Source of the DNA: an uncultured Bacteroidales bacterium
GTDB lineage: Bacteria > Bacteroidota > Bacteroidia > Bacteroidales > FEN-979
DNA: 31,546 nt
NCBI GenBank assembly: GCA_903928285.1
Contig: CAIYQH010000106.1
Location: 1-31,546 of the forward strand
Direction: 5' to 3'
Position 1 is the first letter of the stretch. The number at the start of each line of letters is the position of its first letter. A model generated the notes under the pieces. It was given only the letters and a program-made list of their open reading frames with translations. It did no database searches and had not been told where the DNA came from. Made by a program: the position numbers and the translations under genes. Below, piece by piece: positions 8,279 through 16,690 of the stretch.

Positions 8279-9022
8279 TCAGCTTTTGGATATCAGGTAT
8301 TTCCTGTCGAAAATATTGTATTTCATCATGCACCAGATCGCGCGAAACCCATCCTTCATCCCGATCTTCTTCCCCTCTTCGTAGGTGCGGCCGTAGTAGG
8401 AGATGCCAACTTCGTAAATCCTGATGTTCGGAAAACGGGCGATTTTCGAGGTGACCTCCGGCTCAAAGCCAAAACGGTTTTCCTTAAAGGAAATCTTTTT
8501 CAGGTATTCGGCGCGGAAAAGCTTATAACAGGTCTCCATATCCGACAGGTTAAGGTTGGTAAGGATATTGGAGGTGAAGGTCAGCAGTTTATTACCGATG
8601 GAGTGCCAGAAGAAGAGGATGCGGTGCGGACTCCCGCCCATGAAGCGCGAACCATATACCACATCGGCAAAACCGTCGAGAACAGGTTTCAGCAGTATGT
8701 TGTATTCGGCGGGGTCATACTCCAGGTCGGCATCCTGGATGATGATGAAATCGCCCGTGGCCTCCCTGATCCCGCGGTGCAGCGCCGCCCCCTTGCCCAT
8801 GTTTTTTTGCTGGCTGAACAACCTGATACCGGCCTGGGGATGTTCGCGGATATACTGCTCAACAACAGCAACGGTGTCATCCCTGCTGAAATCGTTGACG
8901 ATGATGATCTCTTTTTTCACCTCTTCCAGCAACCCGACGGCCAGGACTTTGTCAAGGATGCGGTGGATGGTTGCTGCTTCGTTGTATGCCGGAATTAAAA
9001 TACTTAAGGTGCGGGATTCCAT
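8279..9022 (-). CDS. Family 2 glycosyltransferase, DPM1/polyprenyl-phosphate sugar synthase-like
   Basis: A 247-aa soluble GT-A protein. It begins LSILIPAYNEAATI, followed by VNDFSRDDT, NMGKGAALHRG, and the QDADLEYDP region with the D97-x-D99 metal/nucleotide motif. D161-METCYK and a YYGRTYEEGKKIG segment (209-221) fit the DPM1-like subgroup of GT2. It lacks C-terminal membrane helices, as do the shorter members of this group. The likely role is transfer of a nucleotide-activated sugar to polyprenyl phosphate at the cytoplasmic face, giving a donor for GT-C enzymes outside. It heads the array of GT-C-like genes, which supports this. The sugar cannot be told from sequence. It starts 47 bp after murF-alr. 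Confidence 0.85.
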   Translation of the reverse strand: MESRTLSILIPAYNEAATIHRILDKVLAVGLLEEVKKEIIIVNDFSRDDTVAVVEQYIREHPQAGIRLFSQQKNMGKGAALHRGIREATGDFIIIQDADLEYDPAEYNILLKPVLDGFADVVYGSRFMGGSPHRILFFWHSIGNKLLTFTSNILTNLNLSDMETCYKLFRAEYLKKISFKENRFGFEPEVTSKIARFPNIRIYEVGISYYGRTYEEGKKIGMKDGFRAIWCMMKYNIFDRKYLISKS

Positions 9023-9039
9023 AGTGACTGATCAAAAGG

Positions 9040-9047
9040 CAAAAATA
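9040..9047 (-). promoter_or_regulatory. Possible Bacteroidota -7 box upstream of the GT2 gene
   Basis: The minus strand reads TATTTTTG (TAnnTTTG) 17 bp before the GT2 ATG, in the 47-bp gap after murF-alr. I see no convincing -33 element and the region is A/T rich, so this may be chance. Confidence 0.3.
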
Positions 9048-9069
9048 CAAGAATTTTTAAAGGTACCGG

Positions 9070-11592
9070 TCATTCGTAATAATAGATGCGCTTGACACGT
9101 CGCGATATGGATGTCAGTACCTCGTAGGGGATCGTTCCCAACTCCCTGGCCAGTTCGCTCACAGGGTGACCGTCGCCGAAGATGATCACCTCCCCGCCAA
9201 CCTGCGGCGGGTCGCCTGTTGCTGCCAGCCGTGTGACATCGATCATGGTTAGATCCATACAAATATTACCGATGATGGGTGCCTCTTTCCCTCCGATATA
9301 AAGCCTCCCGTGTCCGTTGCCGAGCCGGCGGTTCAGCCCGTCGGCATAACCAACCGGCACAATGGCGATCACCAGGTCGGTTGCTGCAAGCCCTTTGCGG
9401 TTATAACCGATGGATTCGCCTGCTTTGATATGTTTTATCTGGGTGATTACTGTTTTCATGGTACTCACATTCCTCAGGCGGGTCTGTTCACCGGGGTCGC
9501 TTGCCACACCATACAGGCCGATGCCAAGCCGTACCATGTCGAAATGGGCTTCGGGAAAGCGATGAATACCGGCCGAATTGAGCATATGACGCAGCACTGG
9601 GTATCCCAAAACTCCGGTAACCCTCCTGCTCATCTTTTCAAACAGGCTTATCTGGCCCCGGGTAAAGTCATCCTCGGCGGGATCCTCGCTGGCTGCCAAA
9701 TGTGAAAAGACCGACCGGACACACAGGTCGGGTTTCTGAACCAGCCGCCCGGCCAGGGCTTCCAGTTCATCCTCCCCGAATCCCAGGCGGTGCATGCCGG
9801 TATCAAGTTTGATATGAATGCGCACCTGCTCCTGCACCGAGGTCTGGTTACGGGCAATGGCCGCTTCGAGCAGGTTAAGAATGTGAAGATTGTAAATTTC
9901 AGGTTCCAGGTTGTATTTTAGCAGGGTATCGAGACTCTGGGCCTCGGGGCTCATCACCATGATGGGCAGGTGGATACCCGCTTTGCGCAACTCAACGCCT
10001 TCATCGGCATAGGCCACCGCCAGGTAATCGGCGCGGTGATGCTGGAGTATGTTGGCAATCTCATAGCTTCCGCTCCCGTACGAAAATGCCTTTACCATCA
10101 CCATGGTCTTCGTGCCGCGCTGCAACAGCGACCGGTAATGGTTCAGGTTGTGCACCAGGGCATCGAGGTTGATCTCCATCACAGTTTCGTGGGCCTTCTG
10201 CTGCAGCAGCTGGCTGATCTTCTCGAACTCGAACATGCGGGCCCCCTTCAGCAGGATGGTCTCATGCTGGAACGAAGAAACAGGGAAATGATGCAGGAAC
10301 TCCTCCGTGGTAAGGAAAAAAGATTTCTGCATCGGGAATTTGGCAGCATATTTTACCAGGTCACGGCCGATGCCCACCAGCCTGGTGATCTTCCTTGACA
10401 CAAGCATGGAGGCTATTTCACTGTATAGATCATCCTTGTCGCGGCCCGTTTGCAGGATATCCGACAGGATGATGGTTTTTTGTTCCTGCTGGTGCTGCTG
10501 GTCCAGGAAATCGAGGGCTATCGCCAGCGAGTTGATATCGGAATTATAGCTGTCGTTGATCAGGGAGCAATGGTTGATCGCCTCCTTTAATTCGAGCCGC
10601 ATCGCAATCGGGGCGAGGGAGGCATAAAGTGGCAGGTAACGGGTAACGGCCGGCAGTCCAAACAGGGCCAGCTCTGTGGCGAAGCAGTGAATGGCATTTT
10701 CAATGGAGGCCTCATCGGGAAAGGGGATGGCGAAGCTGATCTCTTCACCATGATAAAGAGCGCTGATCCTGCTCTTGCCACCCTCCTTCACCACCGAAAC
10801 GATCTGCAGGTCGGCCTCCTCTTTCCGGGCCCAGGTAAAGGTCTTCAGATTCTTGTATTGCCGGTTGCCGCGCAGGGAACCGGTGATCAGGGTATAGTCG
10901 GCACAGTAGATCAGGATGCCTGTATGGACAAAGAGTTTAAGTTTTTCCTCCACCTTCTGCCGCTGGCCTGTAAAATATTCGTCATGTGCATGGCCAATGT
11001 TGGTGAAAATTCCCACTGTCGGCCTGATGATGGCTTCAAGCCGCTGCATTTCGCCCGGTTTTGAAATGCCCGCTTCAAACACGGCCATATCATGATTGTC
11101 CGTTATTTTCCAAACCGAAAGTGGTACGCCGATCTGGGAGTTGTAACTTTTCGGACTGCGTATGACCTTATGGTCATGGCTCAATACCTGGAAGAGCCAT
11201 TCCTTCACGATGGTCTTGCCATTACTGCCTGTAATGCCGATCACCGGGATGCCAAAGCGGCTTCGGTGGTATGCGCCAAGCTCCTGGAGGGCCGCCAGCG
11301 TATCTGCTACCAGGATAAAGACGGGATCTTCTCCCGTTATAACATATTCTAAATCTGTAGGTAATTTGGAAATCAGGAAAAACCTCACCCCCTTTTCGTA
11401 TAATCCGGCGATATAATGATGACCATCGTTACGCGCTGAAACCAGCGCCACAAAAAGGCAGTTTGAGGAATGGATCAGGCTCCGGCTGTCGATCAGCAGG
11501 TCGCTGATCCTGCCATCAGTGAGATTGCCGGGGTGGATTTCACCATGACAAACGGATGCAATTTCTGAGACCGTGTAGGCCGGTTCTGTCAT
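9070..11592 (-). CDS. murF-alr: Bifunctional UDP-MurNAc-tripeptide:D-Ala-D-Ala ligase / alanine racemase (MurF-Alr fusion)
   Basis: An 840-aa cytoplasmic fusion for peptidoglycan precursor synthesis. The N-terminal half (about 1-465) is MurF: P-loop TGSNGKT (121-127), NSQIGVP (151-157), FEAGISKPGEM (172-182), NIGHAH (198-203) and the NDSYNSD segment (346-352). The C-terminal half (about 471-840) is a fold-III PLP alanine racemase: K501 in MVMVKAFSYGSG binds PLP, Y730 in GESIGYNRKG is the second catalytic base, and LGIGLYG plus NICMDLTMIDVT are standard. Alr supplies D-Ala for the dipeptide MurF uses, although Ddl works between them. The fusion is common in Bacteroidota. Its start overlaps the pdxA stop by 4 bp, so it is likely translated from the same mRNA. 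Confidence 0.97.
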   Translation of the reverse strand: MTEPAYTVSEIASVCHGEIHPGNLTDGRISDLLIDSRSLIHSSNCLFVALVSARNDGHHYIAGLYEKGVRFFLISKLPTDLEYVITGEDPVFILVADTLAALQELGAYHRSRFGIPVIGITGSNGKTIVKEWLFQVLSHDHKVIRSPKSYNSQIGVPLSVWKITDNHDMAVFEAGISKPGEMQRLEAIIRPTVGIFTNIGHAHDEYFTGQRQKVEEKLKLFVHTGILIYCADYTLITGSLRGNRQYKNLKTFTWARKEEADLQIVSVVKEGGKSRISALYHGEEISFAIPFPDEASIENAIHCFATELALFGLPAVTRYLPLYASLAPIAMRLELKEAINHCSLINDSYNSDINSLAIALDFLDQQHQQEQKTIILSDILQTGRDKDDLYSEIASMLVSRKITRLVGIGRDLVKYAAKFPMQKSFFLTTEEFLHHFPVSSFQHETILLKGARMFEFEKISQLLQQKAHETVMEINLDALVHNLNHYRSLLQRGTKTMVMVKAFSYGSGSYEIANILQHHRADYLAVAYADEGVELRKAGIHLPIMVMSPEAQSLDTLLKYNLEPEIYNLHILNLLEAAIARNQTSVQEQVRIHIKLDTGMHRLGFGEDELEALAGRLVQKPDLCVRSVFSHLAASEDPAEDDFTRGQISLFEKMSRRVTGVLGYPVLRHMLNSAGIHRFPEAHFDMVRLGIGLYGVASDPGEQTRLRNVSTMKTVITQIKHIKAGESIGYNRKGLAATDLVIAIVPVGYADGLNRRLGNGHGRLYIGGKEAPIIGNICMDLTMIDVTRLAATGDPPQVGGEVIIFGDGHPVSELARELGTIPYEVLTSISRRVKRIYYYE

Positions 11593-12668
11593 GAACGGTT
11601 GTTATCGGGTTGATTTCCCGCCGAGCGTAAGGGGTTGGCGTGGAGTTCATCGTATTCCTGGCGGTGCATGAAAATGTCGCCTGCCAGGTAGAGTGCATTG
11701 CGGAAAGCCTCCGGAGAAGCCTCGTTTTTCCCGGCCAGGTCATAGGCGGTACCATGGGCCGGCGAGGTGCGGATCACGGGCAGCCCGGCTGTAAAGTTAA
11801 CCCCTTCATCGAACGACATCAGTTTAAAGGGCAGCATCCCCTGGTCATGGTACATAGCCAGGATGCCATCGAAATTCCGGAAGGTGGTTGCACCGAAAAA
11901 GCCGTCGGCCGGATAGGGCCCGTAGGCAAGGATATTCTGGCTGTAAGCCTTGTCGATAGCAGGCTGGATGACAGTTTTTTCCTCCATGCCGAGCAACCCG
12001 TCGTCGCCGGCATGGGGATTCAGCGCCAACACGGCAATCCGCGGCTTGACAATGCCGAAATCGCGCATCAGGGAAAGGTTAAGCACCTGAATTTTCGAAA
12101 GGACCAGCTCCTCGGTAAGTGCCTCCTTTACGCTGGCTAAGGGAATATGACCGGTCACCACCCCGATGCGCAACACATTGTTGACCATCAGCATAAGGTA
12201 GTTGCCGGTGTTGAATTTTTTGGCGAAGTATTCGGTATGACCCGGAAAGGTGAAGCCGGGCGACTGGATATTCTTTTTATTGATGGGGGCGGTAACCACC
12301 ACATCGATGTTGTTCTTCATCAGGTCGTCAACGGCGGCCTCCAGTGATAGCAGGGCTAATTCCCCGGCAATGGCGGTCGATTTCCCGAGATCGATCTTGA
12401 TCTCCTCGTCGTGGATGTTTACAATATTCGGCCTGCGGGGATGGGCCTGGTCGGCCTTCTTCACCAGGTTGAAATTAAAATCATTGATATTCAATGTCTT
12501 TCGGTGGTATGAGGCTACCTTTGATGAACCATAAACCACGATGGTGTATAATTCGATCAACCGCTGATCCTGTAAGGTTTTTATGATGATCTCGTAACCG
12601 ATTCCATTAACGTCGCCGTGCGTGATGCCTACCCGGACCCGTTTTTCTTTTTCAACAGTTGGTTCCAT
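11589..12668 (-). CDS. pdxA: 4-hydroxythreonine-4-phosphate dehydrogenase PdxA
   Basis: I choose the ATG at 12668 (359 aa). An upstream ATG at 12716 would run into the aminopeptidase gene and adds 16 residues without family similarity. The start reads VRVGITHGDVNGIGYE, the PdxA N-terminus. Metal-binding His residues fall at H174 (GHIPLASV), H219 (NPHAGDDG) and H274 (MYHDQGMLP). FPGHTEYF (141-148) and TSPAHGTAYDLAGK near the C-terminus are also typical. The enzyme oxidises 4-phosphohydroxy-L-threonine in the DXP-dependent route to pyridoxal phosphate. The next gene encodes a PLP-dependent racemase, which fits a cofactor-consumer pairing. It sits 25 bp after the aminopeptidase stop. Confidence 0.95.
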   Translation of the reverse strand: MEPTVEKEKRVRVGITHGDVNGIGYEIIIKTLQDQRLIELYTIVVYGSSKVASYHRKTLNINDFNFNLVKKADQAHPRRPNIVNIHDEEIKIDLGKSTAIAGELALLSLEAAVDDLMKNNIDVVVTAPINKKNIQSPGFTFPGHTEYFAKKFNTGNYLMLMVNNVLRIGVVTGHIPLASVKEALTEELVLSKIQVLNLSLMRDFGIVKPRIAVLALNPHAGDDGLLGMEEKTVIQPAIDKAYSQNILAYGPYPADGFFGATTFRNFDGILAMYHDQGMLPFKLMSFDEGVNFTAGLPVIRTSPAHGTAYDLAGKNEASPEAFRNALYLAGDIFMHRQEYDELHANPLRSAGNQPDNNRS

Positions 12669-12693
12669 ATTGGTGTTATAGAGTGCAAATATA

Positions 12694-14184
12694 TTAAAAT
12701 TGGCTGACGAAATCAAACAACAGCCTTACGCCGAATCCCGTTCCCCCTTGTCCGCGGTATGAATCGGGCTTGTCGAGGAATGCCGGTCCGGCAATATCCA
12801 GGTGGATATAGGGGTATTCCGTAAATTTTTCAAGGAACTTTGCCGCGGTGATCATCCCCGCTTCGGCAGGGCCAAGGTTTTTCAGGTCGGCCACCTCCGA
12901 TTTCACCAGTTCGCCGTAATCTTCCCACATCGGGAATTCAACGAGCCGTTCACCGACTTCAAACCCGGATGATATGAGGGAAGTAAGTTCCCCGGCTGCC
13001 CCGGCCTGCATGGCTGCGGCGCCGTATTTCCCGATGGCCCGCACGGCTGCGCCGGTCAGGGTGGCCAGGTCGATCACCAGCGCAGGATCAAATTTCTTTG
13101 CATAGCTCAGCGCGTCGGCAAGGATCAGGCGTCCCTCCGCATCGGTATTCAGGACTTCGACCGTCATACCGTTATGCATGGTGATGATATCCCCCGAAAC
13201 GAGTGCCTCCATCCCCGGCCTGTTATCGGTGGCCGGCATCAGTCCGATAACGTGCACCGGCAGCTTTGCCTTTGCGATGGCATAAACGGCAGCAGCAACA
13301 GCGGCCGCCCCGGCCATGTCGCATTTCATGTTCATCATCGAATCGCCCGGCTTCAGGTTCATGCCGCCGGTATCGTAGGTGACCCCCTTGCCCACGAAGA
13401 CAACAGGTTTCTCATTTTTCGCCCCGGCGGGATTCCATTCGATCACGGTGAAGGTGGGTGGTTCGGCACTTCCCCTGTTCACCCCCAGCAACCCACCCAT
13501 CTTCAGTGCTTCCAGCTTCTGCCTGTTCATCACCTCCGCTACGGCACCCGAATCGGCTGCCATCTGCTCAACCTCGCCGGAAAAGGAGACGGCCGTTTGA
13601 TGGGAATTGGGTTCGTTGACAAGGTCGCGGCAACGGACAACTGCATCGAGGAGAATGTTCAGCTCGGGAATGTGGTTCTTGTGTGATGCGTATTGCGTGG
13701 TGCGCGTAAAGCCAGTGCTGGTTTCCCGGTCACGGATGGTTTCCAGCGCTTTTGAGTAAACCTGGATATCCTTCAGGGTGCTATCTTTATCCTTGTCGTT
13801 TTTGTATTTCAGGAAGCGGTAGCAGCCCAGCGCCATTCCTTCGGCAACAGCAACCACCTCATCGCAAAGTCCTTCAGGGTCAAAAACGGCAACACGGGCT
13901 GCTTTCCGTTCGTTCAGGCAACCTGCCATCTTATCCCCTGCCTTCCGGCACGACTCCAGCCGTTTGGCGCGATCCTTTTCCTCCCGTATAAAGAAGACAA
14001 AAACCATATAATCCAGTCGGTTGAAGGAGATCACCTCCTTTTTGTGAGTCTCAACCTGCTCTTTCAGGTATTTTTTTTCGGCTGTATTGAAGATGGCCGC
14101 AGGAAGTTTTGACAACTTCGAGATAACGACCACGAGATGTTCCAGTTCCTGCTCTTCACTGGTAAGGGATATGGTTGGGATCAT
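12694..14184 (-). CDS. M17 family leucyl aminopeptidase
   Basis: A 496-aa cytosolic metallo-aminopeptidase. The catalytic C-terminal domain has VGKGVTYDTGG (265-274; Lys266, Asp271), MKCDMAGA (Asp289), and the family signature NTDAEGRL (346-353) with Asp348, Glu350 and Arg352. These are the two-metal site and the bicarbonate-binding Arg of PepA-type enzymes. The N-terminal 170 residues are the more variable M17 N-terminal domain. It releases N-terminal residues from peptides during turnover. It is the first gene of the minus-strand run towards pdxA and murF-alr and is divergent from mqnC. The usual VGKGITFDSGG is here VGKGVTYDTGG, a conservative variant. Confidence 0.93.
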   Translation of the reverse strand: MIPTISLTSEEQELEHLVVVISKLSKLPAAIFNTAEKKYLKEQVETHKKEVISFNRLDYMVFVFFIREEKDRAKRLESCRKAGDKMAGCLNERKAARVAVFDPEGLCDEVVAVAEGMALGCYRFLKYKNDKDKDSTLKDIQVYSKALETIRDRETSTGFTRTTQYASHKNHIPELNILLDAVVRCRDLVNEPNSHQTAVSFSGEVEQMAADSGAVAEVMNRQKLEALKMGGLLGVNRGSAEPPTFTVIEWNPAGAKNEKPVVFVGKGVTYDTGGMNLKPGDSMMNMKCDMAGAAAVAAAVYAIAKAKLPVHVIGLMPATDNRPGMEALVSGDIITMHNGMTVEVLNTDAEGRLILADALSYAKKFDPALVIDLATLTGAAVRAIGKYGAAAMQAGAAGELTSLISSGFEVGERLVEFPMWEDYGELVKSEVADLKNLGPAEAGMITAAKFLEKFTEYPYIHLDIAGPAFLDKPDSYRGQGGTGFGVRLLFDFVSQF

Positions 14185-14193
14185 GTTTTTGCG

Positions 14194-14201
14194 TACTTTT
14201 G
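14194..14201 (+). promoter_or_regulatory. Bacteroidota -7 box for mqnC
   Basis: TACTTTTG matches TAnnTTTG, with TTG at 14175-14177 and a 16-nt spacer. It would give a leader of about 70 nt before the mqnC ATG. The upstream half of this promoter lies over the first codons of the aminopeptidase gene. Confidence 0.45.
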
Positions 14202-14217
14202 GACCGTTTTACTGTTG

Positions 14218-14225
14218 CAAAATTA
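14218..14225 (-). promoter_or_regulatory. Bacteroidota -7 box for the M17 aminopeptidase gene
   Basis: The minus strand reads TAATTTTG, matching TAnnTTTG, 34 bp before the ATG at 14184. No clear -33 TTG is visible. It faces the mqnC box at 14194-14201, so predicted transcription starts nearly coincide. Confidence 0.45.
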
Positions 14226-14276
14226 GAAAATTTTCCGCTGACCTGGTTGTTTGATTAAGGCACAGGGATATCCCAT

Positions 14277-15377
14277 ATGAAGAATGAAACGCTGATACAA
14301 AAAGCCCTTGGTCTCGGATTCCTTACCATCGGAGAGGGCAAACAACTCTTTGAAACCATGCCGCTTGCCCAGCTGATGCTGGCCGGCAATGAGTTGCGCA
14401 AGAAGCTCCACCCCGAAAACCGGGTAACCTGGATCATCGACAGGAATGTCAACATCACAAACGTCTGTATCTCGGGTTGCAAATTCTGCAACTTTTACAG
14501 GACCAGCGCCAGCAGTGAGGCTTATATCACCACCATTCCCGAATACTGCAACAAGATTGAGGAGATGAAACGGCTTGGCGGCAACCAGCTGCTCCTGCAG
14601 GGGGGCTTACATCCGAAGCTCAGTATTGATTTTTACGAGAACCTCTTTACCGACCTGAAGCGCCATTATCCCGATATCAGGCTGCATGCCCTGGGACCTC
14701 CCGAGATCGCCCACCTTGCAAAGATGGAAAAGCTGCCTGTTAAAACCGTGCTCGAACGGCTCATCGCTGCGGGTCTTGACAGTCTGCCGGGTGCAGGGGC
14801 CGAGATCCTGGTTGACCGCGTCAGGAAGATCCTGTCGCCTGTGAAGTGCACCACGCAGGAATGGCTTAATGTTATGCTTGTTGCTCACCAACTTGACCTG
14901 ACTACCTCGGCCACCATGATGTTCGGCCATATTGAAACGCTTGAAGAGCGGCTCGGACACCTGGATGCCATCCGGCAGGTACAGCATAAAAGACCGGGCG
15001 GTCATAAGGGATTTCTCTCCTTTATTCCATGGCCATTCCAGGATGATAAAACGGTGCTGAAGGAAAAATCGGGTGTTTTCAACACCGTAACCCCCGAGGA
15101 GTATATCAGGATGATCGCCATCAGCCGGCTGATGTTACCCAATATCCCGAATATCCAGGCCTCCTGGCTTACCGTTGGCCGCGATACCGCCCAGCTTTGC
15201 CTGCATGCAGGGGCCAATGACTTCGGCAGTATCATGATCGAAGAAAATGTGGTCAGGGTTGCCGGTGCGACGCATAAGTTTGATGCAGGGGGCATTCAGC
15301 AGGCGATCCGCGATGCCGGTTTCGAGCCTCAGCTGCGTAACCAGGATTTCATGAGCGTCCCGCTTATGACAAATTAA
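14277..15377 (+). CDS. mqnC: Cyclic dehypoxanthinyl futalosine synthase MqnC (radical SAM)
   Basis: A 366-aa radical SAM enzyme of the futalosine route to menaquinone; it cyclises dehypoxanthine futalosine. The [4Fe-4S] motif is C64-x3-C68-x2-C71 in NVCISGCKFCNFYR, preceded by IIDRNVNITN. LLQGGLHPKL, the SLPGAGAEIL segment, TSATMMFGHIET, FLSFIPWPFQ and GANDFGSIMIEENVV fit MqnC better than MqnE, which has a different cluster-binding region. The gene stands alone: no other mqn gene is visible in the window. It is divergent from the aminopeptidase and convergent with waaA, the two stops being 9 bp apart. The start at 14277 gives the expected N-terminal length. Confidence 0.93.
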   Translation: MKNETLIQKALGLGFLTIGEGKQLFETMPLAQLMLAGNELRKKLHPENRVTWIIDRNVNITNVCISGCKFCNFYRTSASSEAYITTIPEYCNKIEEMKRLGGNQLLLQGGLHPKLSIDFYENLFTDLKRHYPDIRLHALGPPEIAHLAKMEKLPVKTVLERLIAAGLDSLPGAGAEILVDRVRKILSPVKCTTQEWLNVMLVAHQLDLTTSATMMFGHIETLEERLGHLDAIRQVQHKRPGGHKGFLSFIPWPFQDDKTVLKEKSGVFNTVTPEEYIRMIAISRLMLPNIPNIQASWLTVGRDTAQLCLHAGANDFGSIMIEENVVRVAGATHKFDAGGIQQAIRDAGFEPQLRNQDFMSVPLMTN

Positions 15378-15386
15378 CTGTCTCCT

Positions 15387-16646
15387 TTAAAGACCTGTTT
15401 GGTTTTTTTCCTGTAAAAATCGCATGACCTTTCCGGTGGCTCCCCTGTTTTCCTCCACATACCGCGAACAGAGTTCCGACAGCCGCCGATGGAGGGTGCG
15501 GTCTTCCAGTATCTCCTTGACCTTCGTTTCCAGCTCCTGCCGGCTGTTCACGCATACCGCACCCCCCAGGGCCACCAGATCGACTGCCTCCCTGAATTTA
15601 TGGTAACGGGGACCAAAAAACACGGGTACGCCAAAGGTCACAGGCTCCTGGATGTTATGGAGCCCGGCGCCAAATCCCCCGCCCACATAGGCCAGGGTGG
15701 CATACTGGTAGAGCTGGGCCAGGATGCCGACCGAATCGATGAGTAAAATATCGGGTTTCGCGGCATTGACCGCGTTTAGTTCCGAATACCGCACCACAGG
15801 TTGTTCAATCCTCTCCAGGATATACCGGATGCGGTCGGGAGAGGTATCATGCGGCGCAATGATGAACCTGACGGCAGGCGTCAGGGCGCTGATGAGCGGC
15901 AGCAGGATGGCTTCATCTTCCTTCCAGGTGCTGCCGCAGATGATTACCTGGTGGTTCCCGGCAAATTGTTCCACCAGCGGGAAGGATTGCCGGTTGACCG
16001 CTATGGAAAAGACCCTGTCGAACCGGGTGTCGCCGGTCACGGTGACATTGTTTTTCCCGATCGCCTCCAGCAACGCGGCCGACTCCCGGTTTTGCGCAAA
16101 AAACCAGGTCACCGCATCGAGCTGACGGCGGAACCACCCGCCATACCATTTGAAAAAATGCTGCGACGGGCGAAACATCACCGAGATAAAATAGACAGGT
16201 ATCTTTTTCTGATACAGGGCGTTCAACATGTTGAACCAGAAATCGTATTTGACGAAAACGGCCATCGATGGCCGGACGATATCCATCCACCTCCGGGCAT
16301 TTGCAGGGGTGTCGAGCGGGAGATAAAACACCCAGTCGGCCGGCGGGTAATTTTTCCGGACTTCATATCCCGAGGGGGAGAAAAATGTCAGCAGTATTTT
16401 ACTATCCGGCCAGTTCAGGCGGTATGCCTCGATGATGGGTCGCCCCTGTTCAAATTCACCCAGTGAAGAGACATGGAACCACACTACCGGGTTGCGGCTC
16501 CGGTCAACAGGGGCCAGTGCAGTTTTTAAACGGGTGAATATTTCATCGCGACCATCTGCCCATAGTCCTGCCTTGGCATTGAAATGTGCCGCCACCCTGA
16601 CAAGCAAACCGTAAATATAGATTACAAGGGTATAGACCTGCCTCAT
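15387..16646 (-). CDS. waaA: 3-deoxy-D-manno-octulosonic acid transferase (Kdo transferase)
   Basis: A 419-aa family 30 glycosyltransferase that adds Kdo to lipid A precursor at the inner membrane. A hydrophobic N-terminal segment (about 4-20) anchors it. HVSSLGEFEQGRP (58-70) contains the catalytic base Glu64, and the nucleotide-binding C-terminal half has CGSTWKEDE, FIIAPHDTSP and YVGGGFGAGLHNIQEP followed by a GVPVFFGP segment, all WaaA hallmarks. It implies a Kdo-containing lipopolysaccharide core. It follows the outer-membrane barrel gene by 44 bp with no TAnnTTTG box in the gap, so the two are probably co-transcribed. Confidence 0.95.
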   Translation of the reverse strand: MRQVYTLVIYIYGLLVRVAAHFNAKAGLWADGRDEIFTRLKTALAPVDRSRNPVVWFHVSSLGEFEQGRPIIEAYRLNWPDSKILLTFFSPSGYEVRKNYPPADWVFYLPLDTPANARRWMDIVRPSMAVFVKYDFWFNMLNALYQKKIPVYFISVMFRPSQHFFKWYGGWFRRQLDAVTWFFAQNRESAALLEAIGKNNVTVTGDTRFDRVFSIAVNRQSFPLVEQFAGNHQVIICGSTWKEDEAILLPLISALTPAVRFIIAPHDTSPDRIRYILERIEQPVVRYSELNAVNAAKPDILLIDSVGILAQLYQYATLAYVGGGFGAGLHNIQEPVTFGVPVFFGPRYHKFREAVDLVALGGAVCVNSRQELETKVKEILEDRTLHRRLSELCSRYVEENRGATGKVMRFLQEKNQTGL

Positions 16647-16690
16647 CCGGTCAGCGTTGTTTAGGGGTTAATACACACAAGCCTGGGCGG

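Noticed and set aside
12669..12716. N-terminal extension of pdxA
   Set aside because: It would overlap the end of the aminopeptidase gene and adds 16 residues not seen in PdxA; the ATG at 12668 fits the family.
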